This document shows, piece by piece, positions 8,216 through 16,963 of a DNA stretch of 64,000 bases. A model generated the notes under the pieces. That model was not told where the DNA came from and made no database searches. It saw nothing but the letters and a program-made list of their open reading frames with translations. The position numbers and the translations under genes were made by a program. Source of the DNA: Acidovorax_G lacteus (GTDB lineage Bacteria; Pseudomonadota; Gammaproteobacteria; Burkholderiales; Burkholderiaceae_C). Where the stretch lies: NCBI RefSeq assembly GCF_039540375.1, contig NZ_BAABEX010000029.1, forward strand, positions 384,199 through 448,198, read 5' to 3'. The number at the start of each line of letters is the position of its first letter. The first letter of the stretch is position 1.

Positions 8216-9178
8216 ATGCAACGTCGTCACTGGCTGGCACTCGCACTGGCCACGGCAGCGGGTTCTGCCGCAGCCCAGGGTTATCCGAACAAGCCCATCA
8301 AGCTGGTCGTGCCCTTTGCACCGGGTGGTACCACCGACATCATCGCCCGCACCATCGCCGACCCGCTGGGCAAGGCGCTGGGCCAGAACGTGATCGTCGA
8401 AAACCGCGCCGGCGGGGGCGGCATCATCGGCGCAGGCGAGACGGCCAAGTCCGCGCCCGATGGCTATTCGCTGGGCGTGGCCACCGTGTCCACCACCGCA
8501 GCCAACCCCGCCATCAACCCCAAGACGCCGTACAACCCGCTGACGGACTTCACACCCATCATCAACATCGCGGCCACGCCCAACGTGATCGCGGTGCACC
8601 CAAGCTTTCCGGCCAAGGACTACAAGGGCTTCGTGGCCGAGCTCAAGAAGTCGCCGGGCAAGTACTCGTACTCGTCCTCGGGCACGGGCGGCATCGGCCA
8701 CCTGCAGATGGAGCTGTACAAGAACCTGAGCGGCACCTTCATCACGCACATTCCGTACCGCGGTGCGGGCCCGGCCCTGAACGACACCGTGGCCGGCCAG
8801 GTGCCGATGATTTTTGACAACCTGCCCTCCGCGCTGCCCTTCATCCGCGACAACCGCCTGGTGCCCATCGTGGTGGCCGCACCGCAGCGCCTGGCTGCAC
8901 TGCCCAACGTGCCCACCTTCAAGGAAGTGGGGCTGGAGCCCGTGAACCGCCTGGCCTACTACGGCATCGTGGGCCCCAAGGGTCTGCCGCGTGACGTGGT
9001 GGACAAGATCAACGCCGGCGTGCGCAAGGCGCTTGAAGACCCGGCCGTGCGCAAGCGCATTGAAGACACGGGCTCGATCATCGTGGCCAACACGCCCGAG
9101 CAGTTCGGCGCGCAGATCAAGGCCGAATTCGACGTCTACAAGAAGGTCGTCGACGAGCAGAAGCTCAAGCTCGACTGA
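8216..9178 (+). CDS. Bug (TctC)-family periplasmic substrate-binding protein
   Basis: 320 residues from the ATG at 8216, preceded by AAGGAGAG. A signal peptide (MQRRHWLALALATAAGSAAA) leads into YPNKPIKLVVPFAPGGTTDI, the Bug signature, followed by NRAGGGGIIGAGE and YSSSGTGGIGHLQMELYK. Bug proteins deliver carboxylates or other small acids to TctAB membrane partners. Here no tctAB is adjacent; the pair at the left edge lies 6 kb away, so this may be one of the many orphan Bug genes of Burkholderiales. The ligand is unknown. Confidence 0.93.
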   Translation: MQRRHWLALALATAAGSAAAQGYPNKPIKLVVPFAPGGTTDIIARTIADPLGKALGQNVIVENRAGGGGIIGAGETAKSAPDGYSLGVATVSTTAANPAINPKTPYNPLTDFTPIINIAATPNVIAVHPSFPAKDYKGFVAELKKSPGKYSYSSSGTGGIGHLQMELYKNLSGTFITHIPYRGAGPALNDTVAGQVPMIFDNLPSALPFIRDNRLVPIVVAAPQRLAALPNVPTFKEVGLEPVNRLAYYGIVGPKGLPRDVVDKINAGVRKALEDPAVRKRIEDTGSIIVANTPEQFGAQIKAEFDVYKKVVDEQKLKLD

Positions 9179-9223
9179 CGGCACCTGCGGCCGCCATGCG
9201 GCCGCTGCATCCGTGCCATCATC

Positions 9224-9257
9224 GGCCATCCGTCCTGCCGGGCGGATGGCCTTTTTG
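9224..9257 (+). terminator. Rho-independent terminator after the Bug gene
   Basis: GGCCATCCG (9224-9232) pairs with CGGATGGCC (9243-9251), a perfect 9-bp stem followed by TTTTTG, 46 bases after the stop. Confidence 0.85.
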
Positions 9258-9275
9258 TTGGCTCCCACCCGCTGT

Positions 9276-10250
9276 ATGCCCGCTGTTGCGCCGCCTGAAC
9301 ATCCGCTGCCCCCGCTACCCGTCGCCTTGGGCGACAGTCCGCTGCCTGCGGCCAGTGCCGATGCCATCGACGCCTTTGTGGACGCGCTGTGGCTCGAGGA
9401 CGGCCTGGTGCGCAACACGCTGGCCGCCTACCGGCGCGACCTGACGCTGTACGCCCAGTGGCTTGCGCAGCAGCAGCCTGCGCTGGCCCTGGATCAGACA
9501 GCCGAGCACCACCTGCAGGCCTACTTTGCGGCCCGCCATGCGCACACGCGCGCCACCAGCGCCAACCGCCGCCTCACCGTGCTGCGCCGCTACTTCCGCT
9601 GGGCGCTGCGCGAGCGGCGCATCGCCGCAGACCCCACGCTGCGGCTGGAGGCCGCGCGCCAGCCGTTGCGCGTGCCCAAGTCGCTGTCGCAGGCGCAGGT
9701 GGAGGCCCTGCTGGCCGCGCCCGACCTGGGCCAGCCGCTGGGCGTGCGCGACCGCGCCATGCTGGAGCTGATGTACGCCAGCGGCCTGCGCGTGACCGAG
9801 CTGGTGACGCTCAAGACCTACCAGGTGAGCCTGGCCGAAGGCGTGCTGCGCGTGGTGGGCAAGGGCCGCAAAGAGCGGCTGGTGCCCTTTGGCCAGGAGG
9901 CCCACGCCTGGCTGGTGCGCTACCTGCAGGACGCGCGCGGCGCCATCCTGGGCGGGCAGCTCACCGACGACCTGTTCGTCACCCAGCGCGGCGCAGCCAT
10001 GACGCGCGTGGCCTTCTGGATGATCGTGAAGAAATGGGCCGCGGTGGCGGGCATCGTGGCGCCGCTGTCGCCCCACACGCTGCGCCATGCGTTTGCCACG
10101 CACCTGCTCAACCACGGGGCCGATTTGCGCGTGGTGCAGCTGCTGCTGGGCCATGCCGACATCTCGACCACCACCATCTACACCCACGTGGCGCGTGAGC
10201 GGCTCAAAGCCTTGCACGCCGCGCACCACCCGCGCGGTCAGGCGGGTTGA
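9276..10250 (+). CDS. xerD: Site-specific tyrosine recombinase XerD
   Basis: 324 residues. It resolves chromosome dimers at dif with XerC under FtsK control. The N-terminal SAM-like core-binding domain includes DAFVDALWLEDGLVRNTLAAY. The catalytic residues are all present: Arg in YASGLRVTEL, Lys in VVGKGRKERLVP, His-x-x-Arg in HTLRHAFATHLL, His in LLGHADISTT and the nucleophile Tyr in TIYTHVARERL. The ATG at 9276 is the first start after the upstream terminator; the open frame continues upstream over the Bug gene and is not used. An XerD rather than XerC assignment rests on overall resemblance. Confidence 0.92.
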   Translation: MPAVAPPEHPLPPLPVALGDSPLPAASADAIDAFVDALWLEDGLVRNTLAAYRRDLTLYAQWLAQQQPALALDQTAEHHLQAYFAARHAHTRATSANRRLTVLRRYFRWALRERRIAADPTLRLEAARQPLRVPKSLSQAQVEALLAAPDLGQPLGVRDRAMLELMYASGLRVTELVTLKTYQVSLAEGVLRVVGKGRKERLVPFGQEAHAWLVRYLQDARGAILGGQLTDDLFVTQRGAAMTRVAFWMIVKKWAAVAGIVAPLSPHTLRHAFATHLLNHGADLRVVQLLLGHADISTTTIYTHVARERLKALHAAHHPRGQAG

Positions 10251-10412
10251 GCGGCCCGCTTGCAGGGCGCGGCGGTGTGGGGTCAGTGTGGGGCAGGTGT
10301 GGGCACGGCCCTGTTGCCCGGCGTGCGGCGGTGCGTCTGTCGAGCGGGAGCAGGCCCGTCGTCAGCACCCCGCGGACTTGGTGGCTGACTGGCCCCCGAT
10401 CCAGCACAGACT

Positions 10413-10442
10413 AGCACGAGAAGCTATCGAAACAATAGCAAC
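10413..10442 (-). repeat. Two-hairpin repeat, copy 3 (half element)
   Basis: Only the right part is visible: AGCACGAGAAGCTATCGAAA followed by CAATAGCA. The other arm is missing. It lies between the convergent xerD and mnhG genes. Confidence 0.6.
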
Positions 10443-10512
10443 CTAAGGCCTCGGGAGGTGCCCGGCCAGGCACGGCCAGTGTCCCGCGGGTGGCCCGCGC
10501 AGGCCCCCGGGT

Positions 10513-10902
10513 TCACACCGTATCGGTCGGGTGGGCAGCCGGTGCGGCCGTGCGCTCGGGTACCGCGTCGTGCGGAATGGGCGCACGGCTGTCCACGCCC
10601 AGGTGCAGGGCCGCCTGGGCCATGAGGTTGGCCGACACCGGGGCGGTGACAAACACGAAGAGCGTGATCAGCAGCTCGGCAAAGCCGATCTCGCCCCGCG
10701 CCGCGGCCAGCACCATGCTGGCGATCAGCACGCCCCCCACGCCCAGCGTCGAAGCCTTGGTGGGCGCGTGCAGGCGCATGAAGAAGTCCGGCAGGCGCAC
10801 CAGCCCGATGGCCCCCACGAGGCTGAAGAACCCGGCCACCAGCAGCAAGGCTGCAGCGGCCCACTCGGCCACGGTCTGAAGCAGGGGGGCGGCGGCGCTC
10901 AT
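10513..10902 (-). CDS. mnhG: Mrp-type cation/proton antiporter subunit G
   Basis: 129 residues from the ATG at 10902. Three hydrophobic segments and the family stretch GAIGLVRLPDFFMRLHAPTKASTLGVGG identify MnhG/PhaG/MrpG, a small membrane subunit of the hetero-oligomeric antiporter that exports Na+ or K+ in exchange for protons. It is the last gene of the operon, 34 bases after mnhF, the only gap in an otherwise overlapping series. The first 18 codons of the longer ORF are not needed. Confidence 0.93.
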   Translation of the reverse strand: MSAAAPLLQTVAEWAAAALLLVAGFFSLVGAIGLVRLPDFFMRLHAPTKASTLGVGGVLIASMVLAAARGEIGFAELLITLFVFVTAPVSANLMAQAALHLGVDSRAPIPHDAVPERTAAPAAHPTDTV

Positions 10903-10936
10903 GGCAAGGCTCCCGGAAAGCAGAGGGTTCGCGGCG

Positions 10937-11218
10937 TCATTCGACCACGTCCCCACGGGTCAGGTAGCGCGACAGCGCCACGGTGGACACAAACCCCAGC
11001 ATGGCCACGATCAGCGCGGCCTCGTACAGCAGGGCCGTGTGCCAGCGGATGCCCAGCAACACCGTCAGGGCCACGGCGTTGAGGTACAGCGTGTCGATGG
11101 CCAGCACCCGGTCGATGGGCTGCGGACCGCGCCACAGGCGCCAGGTGCACAGCGCCAGCGAGAGCGCCACGCACGCGGTGGCAAAGTCCAGTGCCCAGGG
11201 CAGCACGGTGGTCATCAT
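10937..11218 (-). CDS. mnhF: Mrp-type cation/proton antiporter subunit F
   Basis: 93 residues, three membrane segments, with the family pattern WRGPQPIDRVLAIDTLYLNAVALTVLLG and an acidic tail (LTRGDVVE). MnhF/PhaF/MrpF is an essential small subunit of the antiporter. It overlaps the mnhE stop by four bases (ATGA), implying translational coupling. Confidence 0.93.
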   Translation of the reverse strand: MMTTVLPWALDFATACVALSLALCTWRLWRGPQPIDRVLAIDTLYLNAVALTVLLGIRWHTALLYEAALIVAMLGFVSTVALSRYLTRGDVVE

Positions 11219-11742
11219 GGCCTTGCTCCTGGCGACGGCGCGTGCGCGCCGTGGCCTTCAAAAATCGCACGCAGCGGGGCTTCGTAGCGTTGCTGGATGT
11301 CGTGTGCCATCTGCACGGGGTCTGCGCAGTCGAGCGCGTGCACCAGGATGCGGTGCTGCGCTTCGTCCACCGTGCACGACACCGTGCCCGGCGTGGTGGT
11401 GATGATGCTGGCCAGCAGCGCAATGGCCGTGGGGTCCTGCAGCGTGAGGGGCACCACCACCCAGCCCGGCCGGGGGCGGCTGGCCGGGCCCAGCACTAGG
11501 CGGGCCACGGCAATGTTGGACACCACGATGTCCCTAAGCACCACCGCCACCAGCCGCGGCACGGGAGCCCAGCGCACCGGGCGGCCCGTGGGCAGAAAGC
11601 CGTGCAGCAGCCAGGGCACGGCCAGGCCCAGCAGCACGGCCGACAGCAGGTGCACGGGTTCGATCGACCGCTGCAGCAGCAGCCAGCCGATGCCCAGCAG
11701 GGCAGACCACCACGGATGGGCGAGCAGAGGGCGGCGCTTCAT
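11215..11742 (-). CDS. mnhE: Mrp-type cation/proton antiporter subunit E
   Basis: 175 residues from the ATG at 11742, which overlaps the mnhD stop. Two N-terminal membrane segments precede a soluble part with the MnhE patterns LRDIVVSNIAVARLVLGP, LASIITTTPGTVSCTVD and LVHALDC. The C-terminal extension (IFEGHGAHAPSPGARP) is a little longer than in small homologues. Confidence 0.93.
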   Translation of the reverse strand: MKRRPLLAHPWWSALLGIGWLLLQRSIEPVHLLSAVLLGLAVPWLLHGFLPTGRPVRWAPVPRLVAVVLRDIVVSNIAVARLVLGPASRPRPGWVVVPLTLQDPTAIALLASIITTTPGTVSCTVDEAQHRILVHALDCADPVQMAHDIQQRYEAPLRAIFEGHGAHAPSPGARP

Positions 11743-13382
11743 GGGCGTTCTCCGGGGGGCGGCGTCAGCCGCACTTCGCCGTCGCCCGCGCGGTAGGGGC
11801 GCGTGCTGCGGGCATCGCGTCCACCCACCGTGTGCAGCACCTGCTCGGCATAGGCACCGGTGTCGGTCAGTTGCAGGGCCATGGCGTCGGTGTATCGCTT
11901 CATGGGCGACGCTGCCACGGCCAGCAGCACCGTGAGCGACATCAGCCCCAGCGTGGCCGTGGTCAGGCGCAGACTGTGCCCGGCCTGCACGGCCTTGGGG
12001 TCGGCCGGCAGGGCGGCCCAGAACAGAATGCTGCCCGCCCGCGCCAGCCCGACCAGGGTGAGAAAGCCTGCGCCTAGCACCACCGCCCACACCCAGGTGT
12101 GCGCCGGGCTGGCGGCGGCGCTTTCAAGCACCATGACCTTGCCCAGAAAGCCCGGTAGCGGCGGCAAACCGGCCGCCGAAGCCGCGCCCAGCAGCATCAT
12201 GAGCCCCAGCAGCACTGGCTGGGCCACCGGGGTGGCCGGCTGCAGCAGATCGCCCGCCGGGCCGCGCTGCGATGCGACCAGTTCCACCAGCAGGAAGAGG
12301 CCCGCCACCACCAGCGTGCTGTGCACCATGTAGTACACAGCGGCCGACAGCCCTGCCGGGGTGAACAGCCCCACGCCCGCGAGGATGGTGCCCACCGAGC
12401 CGACCGTGAGGTAGGACACCATGCGCGCCATGCTGTGAGCCGCCAGGGCCCCCAGCGTGCCCAGCACGGCAGTGACCAGGGCCAGGGGCAGCAGCCAGGC
12501 CGCAGCCGCCAGGGCGGCATGGCCCGCGCCGTCGCCCAGCATCACGGCGTGCACCCGGATGATGCTGTACACGCCCACCTTGGTCATGATGGCGAACAGC
12601 GCCGCCACCGGGGCCGTGGCAGCCGCGTAGGTGCCGGGCAGCCACAGGTACAGCGGCACGATGGCTGCCTTGAGCCCAAACACCACCAGCAGCAACAGCG
12701 CTCCGACCTTGAGCAGCGCCGCGTCTTCAGGGCCCAGCTGCGCGATGCGCAGCGCCAGATCGGCCATGTTCAGCGTGCCCGTGACGGCGTACACCAGCGC
12801 CAGCCCGATCAGGAACAGGGCCGATGCCACGAGGTTGAGCACCACGTAGTGCAGCCCCGCACGCACCCGATCGCGGCCCTGGCCGTGGAGCATCAGCGCG
12901 TACGAGGAGATGAGCAGCACCTCGAAGAACACGAACAGGTTGAACAGGTCGCCGGTGACGAAGGCCCCCGACAGGCCCATGAGCTGGAAGTGGAACAGCG
13001 CATGGAAATGACGGCCGTGCGCGTCCCAGCCGCCTGTGGCGTACCAGAGAACCGGCACGGCAATGGTCCAGGTCAGCGCCAGCATCAGCGCGCTCAGGCG
13101 GTCGACCACCAGCACGATGCCAAACGGCGCGGGCCATGCGCCCAGCGGGTACACCTGCAGGCCGCCGTTGGCCGCCTCGGTGAACAGGCGCCAGGCGAGC
13201 ACAGCGCCCAGAACGGCCGCAGCCAGGCTCACGCGGCGGCGGCGGTGCAGCAGGTGGCTGCCGTGGTGGGCCTCACCGCCGCCATCGCCCAGCCACAGCA
13301 GCAGCGCGGCGGTGGCCAGCGGCAGCAATACGGGCAGCACCGGCAGGTGCTGCGCAAAGAAGTGCGCCACCACGCCGTTCAC
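11739..13382 (-). CDS. mnhD: Mrp-type cation/proton antiporter subunit D
   Basis: 547 residues with about fourteen membrane segments, homologous to the NuoM/NuoN proton-pumping subunits of complex I. The core pattern LFNLFVFFEVLLISSYALM carries the conserved intramembrane Glu, and KVGALLLLVVFGLKAAIVPLYLWLPGTY (given here only as its position near residues 220-250) carries the conserved Lys. It forms the main antiporter module with MnhA. ATGA overlaps occur with mnhC upstream and mnhE downstream. Confidence 0.95.
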   Translation of the reverse strand: MNGVVAHFFAQHLPVLPVLLPLATAALLLWLGDGGGEAHHGSHLLHRRRRVSLAAAVLGAVLAWRLFTEAANGGLQVYPLGAWPAPFGIVLVVDRLSALMLALTWTIAVPVLWYATGGWDAHGRHFHALFHFQLMGLSGAFVTGDLFNLFVFFEVLLISSYALMLHGQGRDRVRAGLHYVVLNLVASALFLIGLALVYAVTGTLNMADLALRIAQLGPEDAALLKVGALLLLVVFGLKAAIVPLYLWLPGTYAAATAPVAALFAIMTKVGVYSIIRVHAVMLGDGAGHAALAAAAWLLPLALVTAVLGTLGALAAHSMARMVSYLTVGSVGTILAGVGLFTPAGLSAAVYYMVHSTLVVAGLFLLVELVASQRGPAGDLLQPATPVAQPVLLGLMMLLGAASAAGLPPLPGFLGKVMVLESAAASPAHTWVWAVVLGAGFLTLVGLARAGSILFWAALPADPKAVQAGHSLRLTTATLGLMSLTVLLAVAASPMKRYTDAMALQLTDTGAYAEQVLHTVGGRDARSTRPYRAGDGEVRLTPPPGERP

Positions 13383-13738
13383 GGCTTGGGCCTTTCAGCG
13401 TTGCCGGACGGAGGCTCGGCCCCGTCCACATGGTCGGTGCCGGTTTCGTGGCGTGAGCGCAAGGCCAGCTCCACCACGAATCCGGTGGTGGCAAAACCGA
13501 TCACGATGGCCGTGAGCACCAGCGCCTGCGGCAGCGGGTCGGCCACGCGGCCGTCGGGTGTGAGGATGGGGGCGGCGTCCATCCAGAGCCGCCCCATGGC
13601 GAAGATGAACACATTGACGGCGTAGCCCAGCAGGCTCAGCCCGATCACCACGGGCCAGGTGCGGCCGCGCAGAATCAGGTACAGGCCGGTCGCGGTCACG
13701 CAGCCGATGCCGCTGGCCACCAGAAATTCAAGGCTCAT
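13379..13738 (-). CDS. mnhC: Mrp-type cation/proton antiporter subunit C
   Basis: 119 residues, three membrane segments, homologous to NuoK. GLYLILRGRTWPVVIGLSLL and ALVLTAIVIGFATTGFVVEL are typical of MnhC/PhaC. The charged C-terminal tail (RSRHETGTDHVDGAEPPSG) is predicted to be soluble. It overlaps both neighbours by four bases. Confidence 0.94.
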   Translation of the reverse strand: MSLEFLVASGIGCVTATGLYLILRGRTWPVVIGLSLLGYAVNVFIFAMGRLWMDAAPILTPDGRVADPLPQALVLTAIVIGFATTGFVVELALRSRHETGTDHVDGAEPPSGNAERPKP

Positions 13739-16590
13739 GGGCGGACTCCTTCGCTTGCGGCAGGGGGCTCGGTGCCGGGGCCTCGCGTGACCGAGCCCAG
13801 CGCCGACAGCGTGAGCAGCGTGGAGCCCACCACGGTGATGTACACGCCCAGGTCGAACAGCGCCGCTGTGGCCAGAGGCAGAGGTCCCAGGCCCGGCACG
13901 TGCGGGTAGCCGTGCGCACTGGTCAAGAAAGGCTGGCCCAGCACAAAAGCCCCTGCACCCGTGGCCGCGGCAATGCCCAGGCCCACTGCAATCCAGCGCA
14001 CAAAACGCCGCCCGCCCTGTGCGCGCAACAGGGCCTCAGTGCGGCTCTGGCCCAGGGCCATGTACTGCAGCACCAGGGCCACGGCTGTCACCAGTCCGGC
14101 AATAAAGCCCCCGCCGGGCAGGTTGTGGCCGCGCATGAAGATATACACCGTGGTCACCAGGGCCAGCGGTAGCACCACCCGTGCCGCCACGCGCAGCATC
14201 AGGGGTTGCGCCGCAAAGGTCCAGGTGCGGCCCGCCGCATCGGCACCTGGCTTGCGGGTGCGCATGCCGTCCATCAGGGCCAACACACCGATGGCCGCAA
14301 TGCCGAGCACCGTGATTTCCCCAAACGTGTCGTAGCCGCGGAAGTCCACCAGGATCACGTTGACCACGTTGGTGCCGCCGCCTGCGGGCACCGACTGGTT
14401 CAGGAAGTACCAGGCGATCGAGTCGTGGTCGCGCGTGAGCATGACCCAGGCCAGCCACGCCATGCCCGCGCCGCCCGCCACGGCAATGCTGGCATCGCGC
14501 AGCTTGCGGGCGCGCGTCGATTCACGCGGTGTCTGCCGGGGCAGCAGCGCCAGCCCCATGAGCAGCAGCACGGTGGAGACGACCTCGACCGTCAGCTGCG
14601 TGAGCGCCAGGTCGGGCGCCGACAGGCCCAGAAAGCACAGCGCCGTCACCAGCCCCACCGCGCCCGTGACGATCACGGACTGGAAGCGGTCGTGGTGGCG
14701 CAGCACCAGCCAGCCGCAGGCCAGCAGCAGCAGGGCCCAGAGCACCACGGCCGGCAGCGTGACCGGCAGCAGGGAGCGCGAGCCCTGGCCCGGCAGGCCC
14801 TGCACCACCAGCGGTGCGGCGGCCGCCACCAACGCGGCCACCAGTATCCAGGCCACATAGCGCTGCAGCGATCCGTTTTCGAGCCGCTGGGTGCAACGGC
14901 CCGCAAACCCCCACAAGGCGGCCATCAGCCGGTCGAACAGGTGCAGCCCGGTGAAGGGCCCAAACCAGCCTTCAGACACCAAACCATGCAGTCGCCGGCC
15001 GCGCATGAGGCCCAGGTACAGCGCCGCGCCCAAGCCCAGCGCCAGCACGCTCAGCAAGAGCGGCAGGTTGAAGCCGTGCCACAGCGCCAGGTGGTAGTCG
15101 GGCAGGGCTTCGCCGCGCAGCGCCGTGGCCGCTGCATGCACCAGCGGGCCTGCCAGCAGCGCCGGGGCCAGGCCCACCGCCACGCAGACGGCGGCCAGCA
15201 AGGCGACCGGCGCTTTCATGCCCAGCGGGGGCTCGTGCGGATGCGGCTGGGGCAGATCGCGCGGCGGGCCGTTGAAGAACACGTCGTGCACAAAGCGCAG
15301 CGAATACGCCACGCTGCACAGGGCGGCCACCGTGGTCAGGGCCGGAATCCACCAGCGCCAGCCACCGGGCGCCGCGAAGGCCACGGCTTCGGTCAGGAAC
15401 ATTTCCTTGGACACGAAGCCGTTGAACAGCGGCACGCCCGCCATGGCCGCCGCGGCCACCATGGCCAGGGTGGCGGTCCAGGGCATGAGACGGAACAGCC
15501 CCCCCAGCTGGCGCATGTCGCGCGTGCCGGTTTCGTGGTCCACAATGCCCGCGGTCATGAACAGGGCGGCCTTGAAGCTGGCGTGGTTCAGGATGTGGAA
15601 CACCGCCGCCACGGCCGCCAGCGGAGAGCCCAGCCCGATGAGGAAGGTGATCAGCCCGAGGTGGCTGATCGTCGAGTACGCCAGCAGGCCCTTGAGGTCG
15701 TGCTTGAACACGGCAAAAGCCGCGCCCATCAGCACCGTGACCAGTCCGGCCCCGGCCACCAGGGCGGTAAACCATTCGGTGCCACCCAGTACCGGGGTCA
15801 GCCGCGCGAGCAGAAAGATGCCCGCCTTGACCATGGTGGCCGAGTGCAGGTACGCCGACACGGGAGTGGGGGCCGCCATGGCCTGCGGCAACCAGAAGTG
15901 GAAGGGAAACTGTGCGCTCTTGGTGAAGCAGCCCAGCAGGATCAGCACCAGCGCCGCCGGATAGCGCGGGTCGGCCTGGATCTGCGCTGCCTGCGCGGCC
16001 AGCTGGCTGATCTCGTAGGTGCCCGCAATCTGCCCCAGCAGTACCACACCCCCGAGCATGGCCAGCCCGCCGCCGCCGGTCACGGCCAGCGCCATGCGGG
16101 CGCCTGCACGGGCGTCGGCGCGGTGCTTCCAGTAGCCCACCAGCAAAAACGAGGCGATGCTGGTCAGCTCCCAGAACACGACGAGCAGCAGCACGTTGTC
16201 CGACAGCACGATGCCGAGCATCGCGGCCATGAACAGCATCAGGGTGCTGAAGAACTTGCCAACGGGGTCGTCAGTGCCCAGGTAGTGGTGGGCGTACAGG
16301 ATCACAAGCAGCCCCATGCCCGTGATCAGCAGCGCAAACATCAGCGCCAGCCCGTCCAGGCGCAAGCCCACGTTCAGGCCGATTTCTGGCACCCAGGGGA
16401 TGAACTGGGCCACGGGGTCTCCGGCCATGACCCCCGGGGCAAGCCAGAGCAGCAGCCCCAGGCTCGCGGCGGTGACGGCAGCGGCCAGCCATGCGGTGCG
16501 AACGCGGCAGGCGGGCCCGGATACCGAGCCCGACCAGCCGGTCAACGCCGTCCCGGCCAGCAATGGCAACAGAATGATCAGCAGCAGCAC
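13735..16590 (-). CDS. mnhA: Fused Mrp-type antiporter subunits A and B
   Basis: 951 residues from a GTG at 16590. The first ~780 residues are MnhA, a NuoL-like subunit with many membrane segments (VVFWELTSIASFLLVGYW with the key Glu, and TKSAQFPFHFWLPQAMAAPT with the key Lys). The last ~170 are MnhB (RVVLPLALVTTVYIFMRGHN, LPGGGFIAGLVTAVALVLQY). This AB fusion is the arrangement of the Pha/group 2 antiporters, so the operon AB-C-D-E-F-G is complete. It likely protects against alkali or salt by exchanging Na+ or K+ for protons. The ion preference cannot be read from sequence. Confidence 0.94.
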   Translation of the reverse strand: MLLLIILLPLLAGTALTGWSGSVSGPACRVRTAWLAAAVTAASLGLLLWLAPGVMAGDPVAQFIPWVPEIGLNVGLRLDGLALMFALLITGMGLLVILYAHHYLGTDDPVGKFFSTLMLFMAAMLGIVLSDNVLLLVVFWELTSIASFLLVGYWKHRADARAGARMALAVTGGGGLAMLGGVVLLGQIAGTYEISQLAAQAAQIQADPRYPAALVLILLGCFTKSAQFPFHFWLPQAMAAPTPVSAYLHSATMVKAGIFLLARLTPVLGGTEWFTALVAGAGLVTVLMGAAFAVFKHDLKGLLAYSTISHLGLITFLIGLGSPLAAVAAVFHILNHASFKAALFMTAGIVDHETGTRDMRQLGGLFRLMPWTATLAMVAAAAMAGVPLFNGFVSKEMFLTEAVAFAAPGGWRWWIPALTTVAALCSVAYSLRFVHDVFFNGPPRDLPQPHPHEPPLGMKAPVALLAAVCVAVGLAPALLAGPLVHAAATALRGEALPDYHLALWHGFNLPLLLSVLALGLGAALYLGLMRGRRLHGLVSEGWFGPFTGLHLFDRLMAALWGFAGRCTQRLENGSLQRYVAWILVAALVAAAAPLVVQGLPGQGSRSLLPVTLPAVVLWALLLLACGWLVLRHHDRFQSVIVTGAVGLVTALCFLGLSAPDLALTQLTVEVVSTVLLLMGLALLPRQTPRESTRARKLRDASIAVAGGAGMAWLAWVMLTRDHDSIAWYFLNQSVPAGGGTNVVNVILVDFRGYDTFGEITVLGIAAIGVLALMDGMRTRKPGADAAGRTWTFAAQPLMLRVAARVVLPLALVTTVYIFMRGHNLPGGGFIAGLVTAVALVLQYMALGQSRTEALLRAQGGRRFVRWIAVGLGIAAATGAGAFVLGQPFLTSAHGYPHVPGLGPLPLATAALFDLGVYITVVGSTLLTLSALGSVTRGPGTEPPAASEGVRP

Positions 16591-16963
16591 CGTCGGGAGC
16601 CCCCTTCGTGAAGAGCGGCCATTCTAGGCAGCGGTGGTCAATGTCCCTGCGCGTTGCGCGGTTGAGCCAGTGCCCGTCACACCCTGGGGGCCGACCGGGG
16701 CGGATTGCGTGTCGCCGCCGCACCTGGCAGCGCCCTCCGCCCTGCAAGCTGCGATGAGTTTGCCTGCGCAGCGTGCATGCAAAAAGAGCTGCTCGTGCTT
16801 GTTCGATCAGCACGAGCAGCTCTTTTTTTATAGCAAACAGACTCCCTTGTGGACCGCAGGCCTGTGGTCAAGCCATCGCGCAGTGCGGCACACCCGGGTG
16901 GTCGCAGCGAACGTTCTGCGCTGCCGCAGGGCAGGCCTTCGGGCGTCAGTTTGCGTTCAGCTT
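16591..16963. other. Intergenic region between the mnh operon start and katG
   Basis: About 370 bases holding the mnh promoter region (TAGAAT on the minus strand at 16621-16626 is a weak -10 candidate) and a terminator-like repeat copy at 16781-16838. No gene is supported. Confidence 0.5.
16781..16838 (-). repeat. Two-hairpin repeat, copy 4, acting as katG terminator
   Basis: AGAGCTGCTCGTGCT (16785-16799) pairs perfectly with AGCACGAGCAGCTCT (16809-16823), a 15-bp stem flanked by an A run on one side and seven T on the other. In the minus direction it follows the katG stop and ends in a T run, so it is a good bidirectional terminator separating katG from mnh. ATAGCAAAC after the stem is the remnant of the small hairpin half. 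Confidence 0.85.

Noticed and set aside
14206..16611. 801-codon plus-strand ORF opposite mnhA
   Set aside because: Composition dominated by Gln, His, Arg and Gly; a shadow of the membrane protein gene.
16788..16829. tRNA or small RNA gene at the long stem
   Set aside because: A simple stem with T run and no cloverleaf or other structure; best explained as a terminator.
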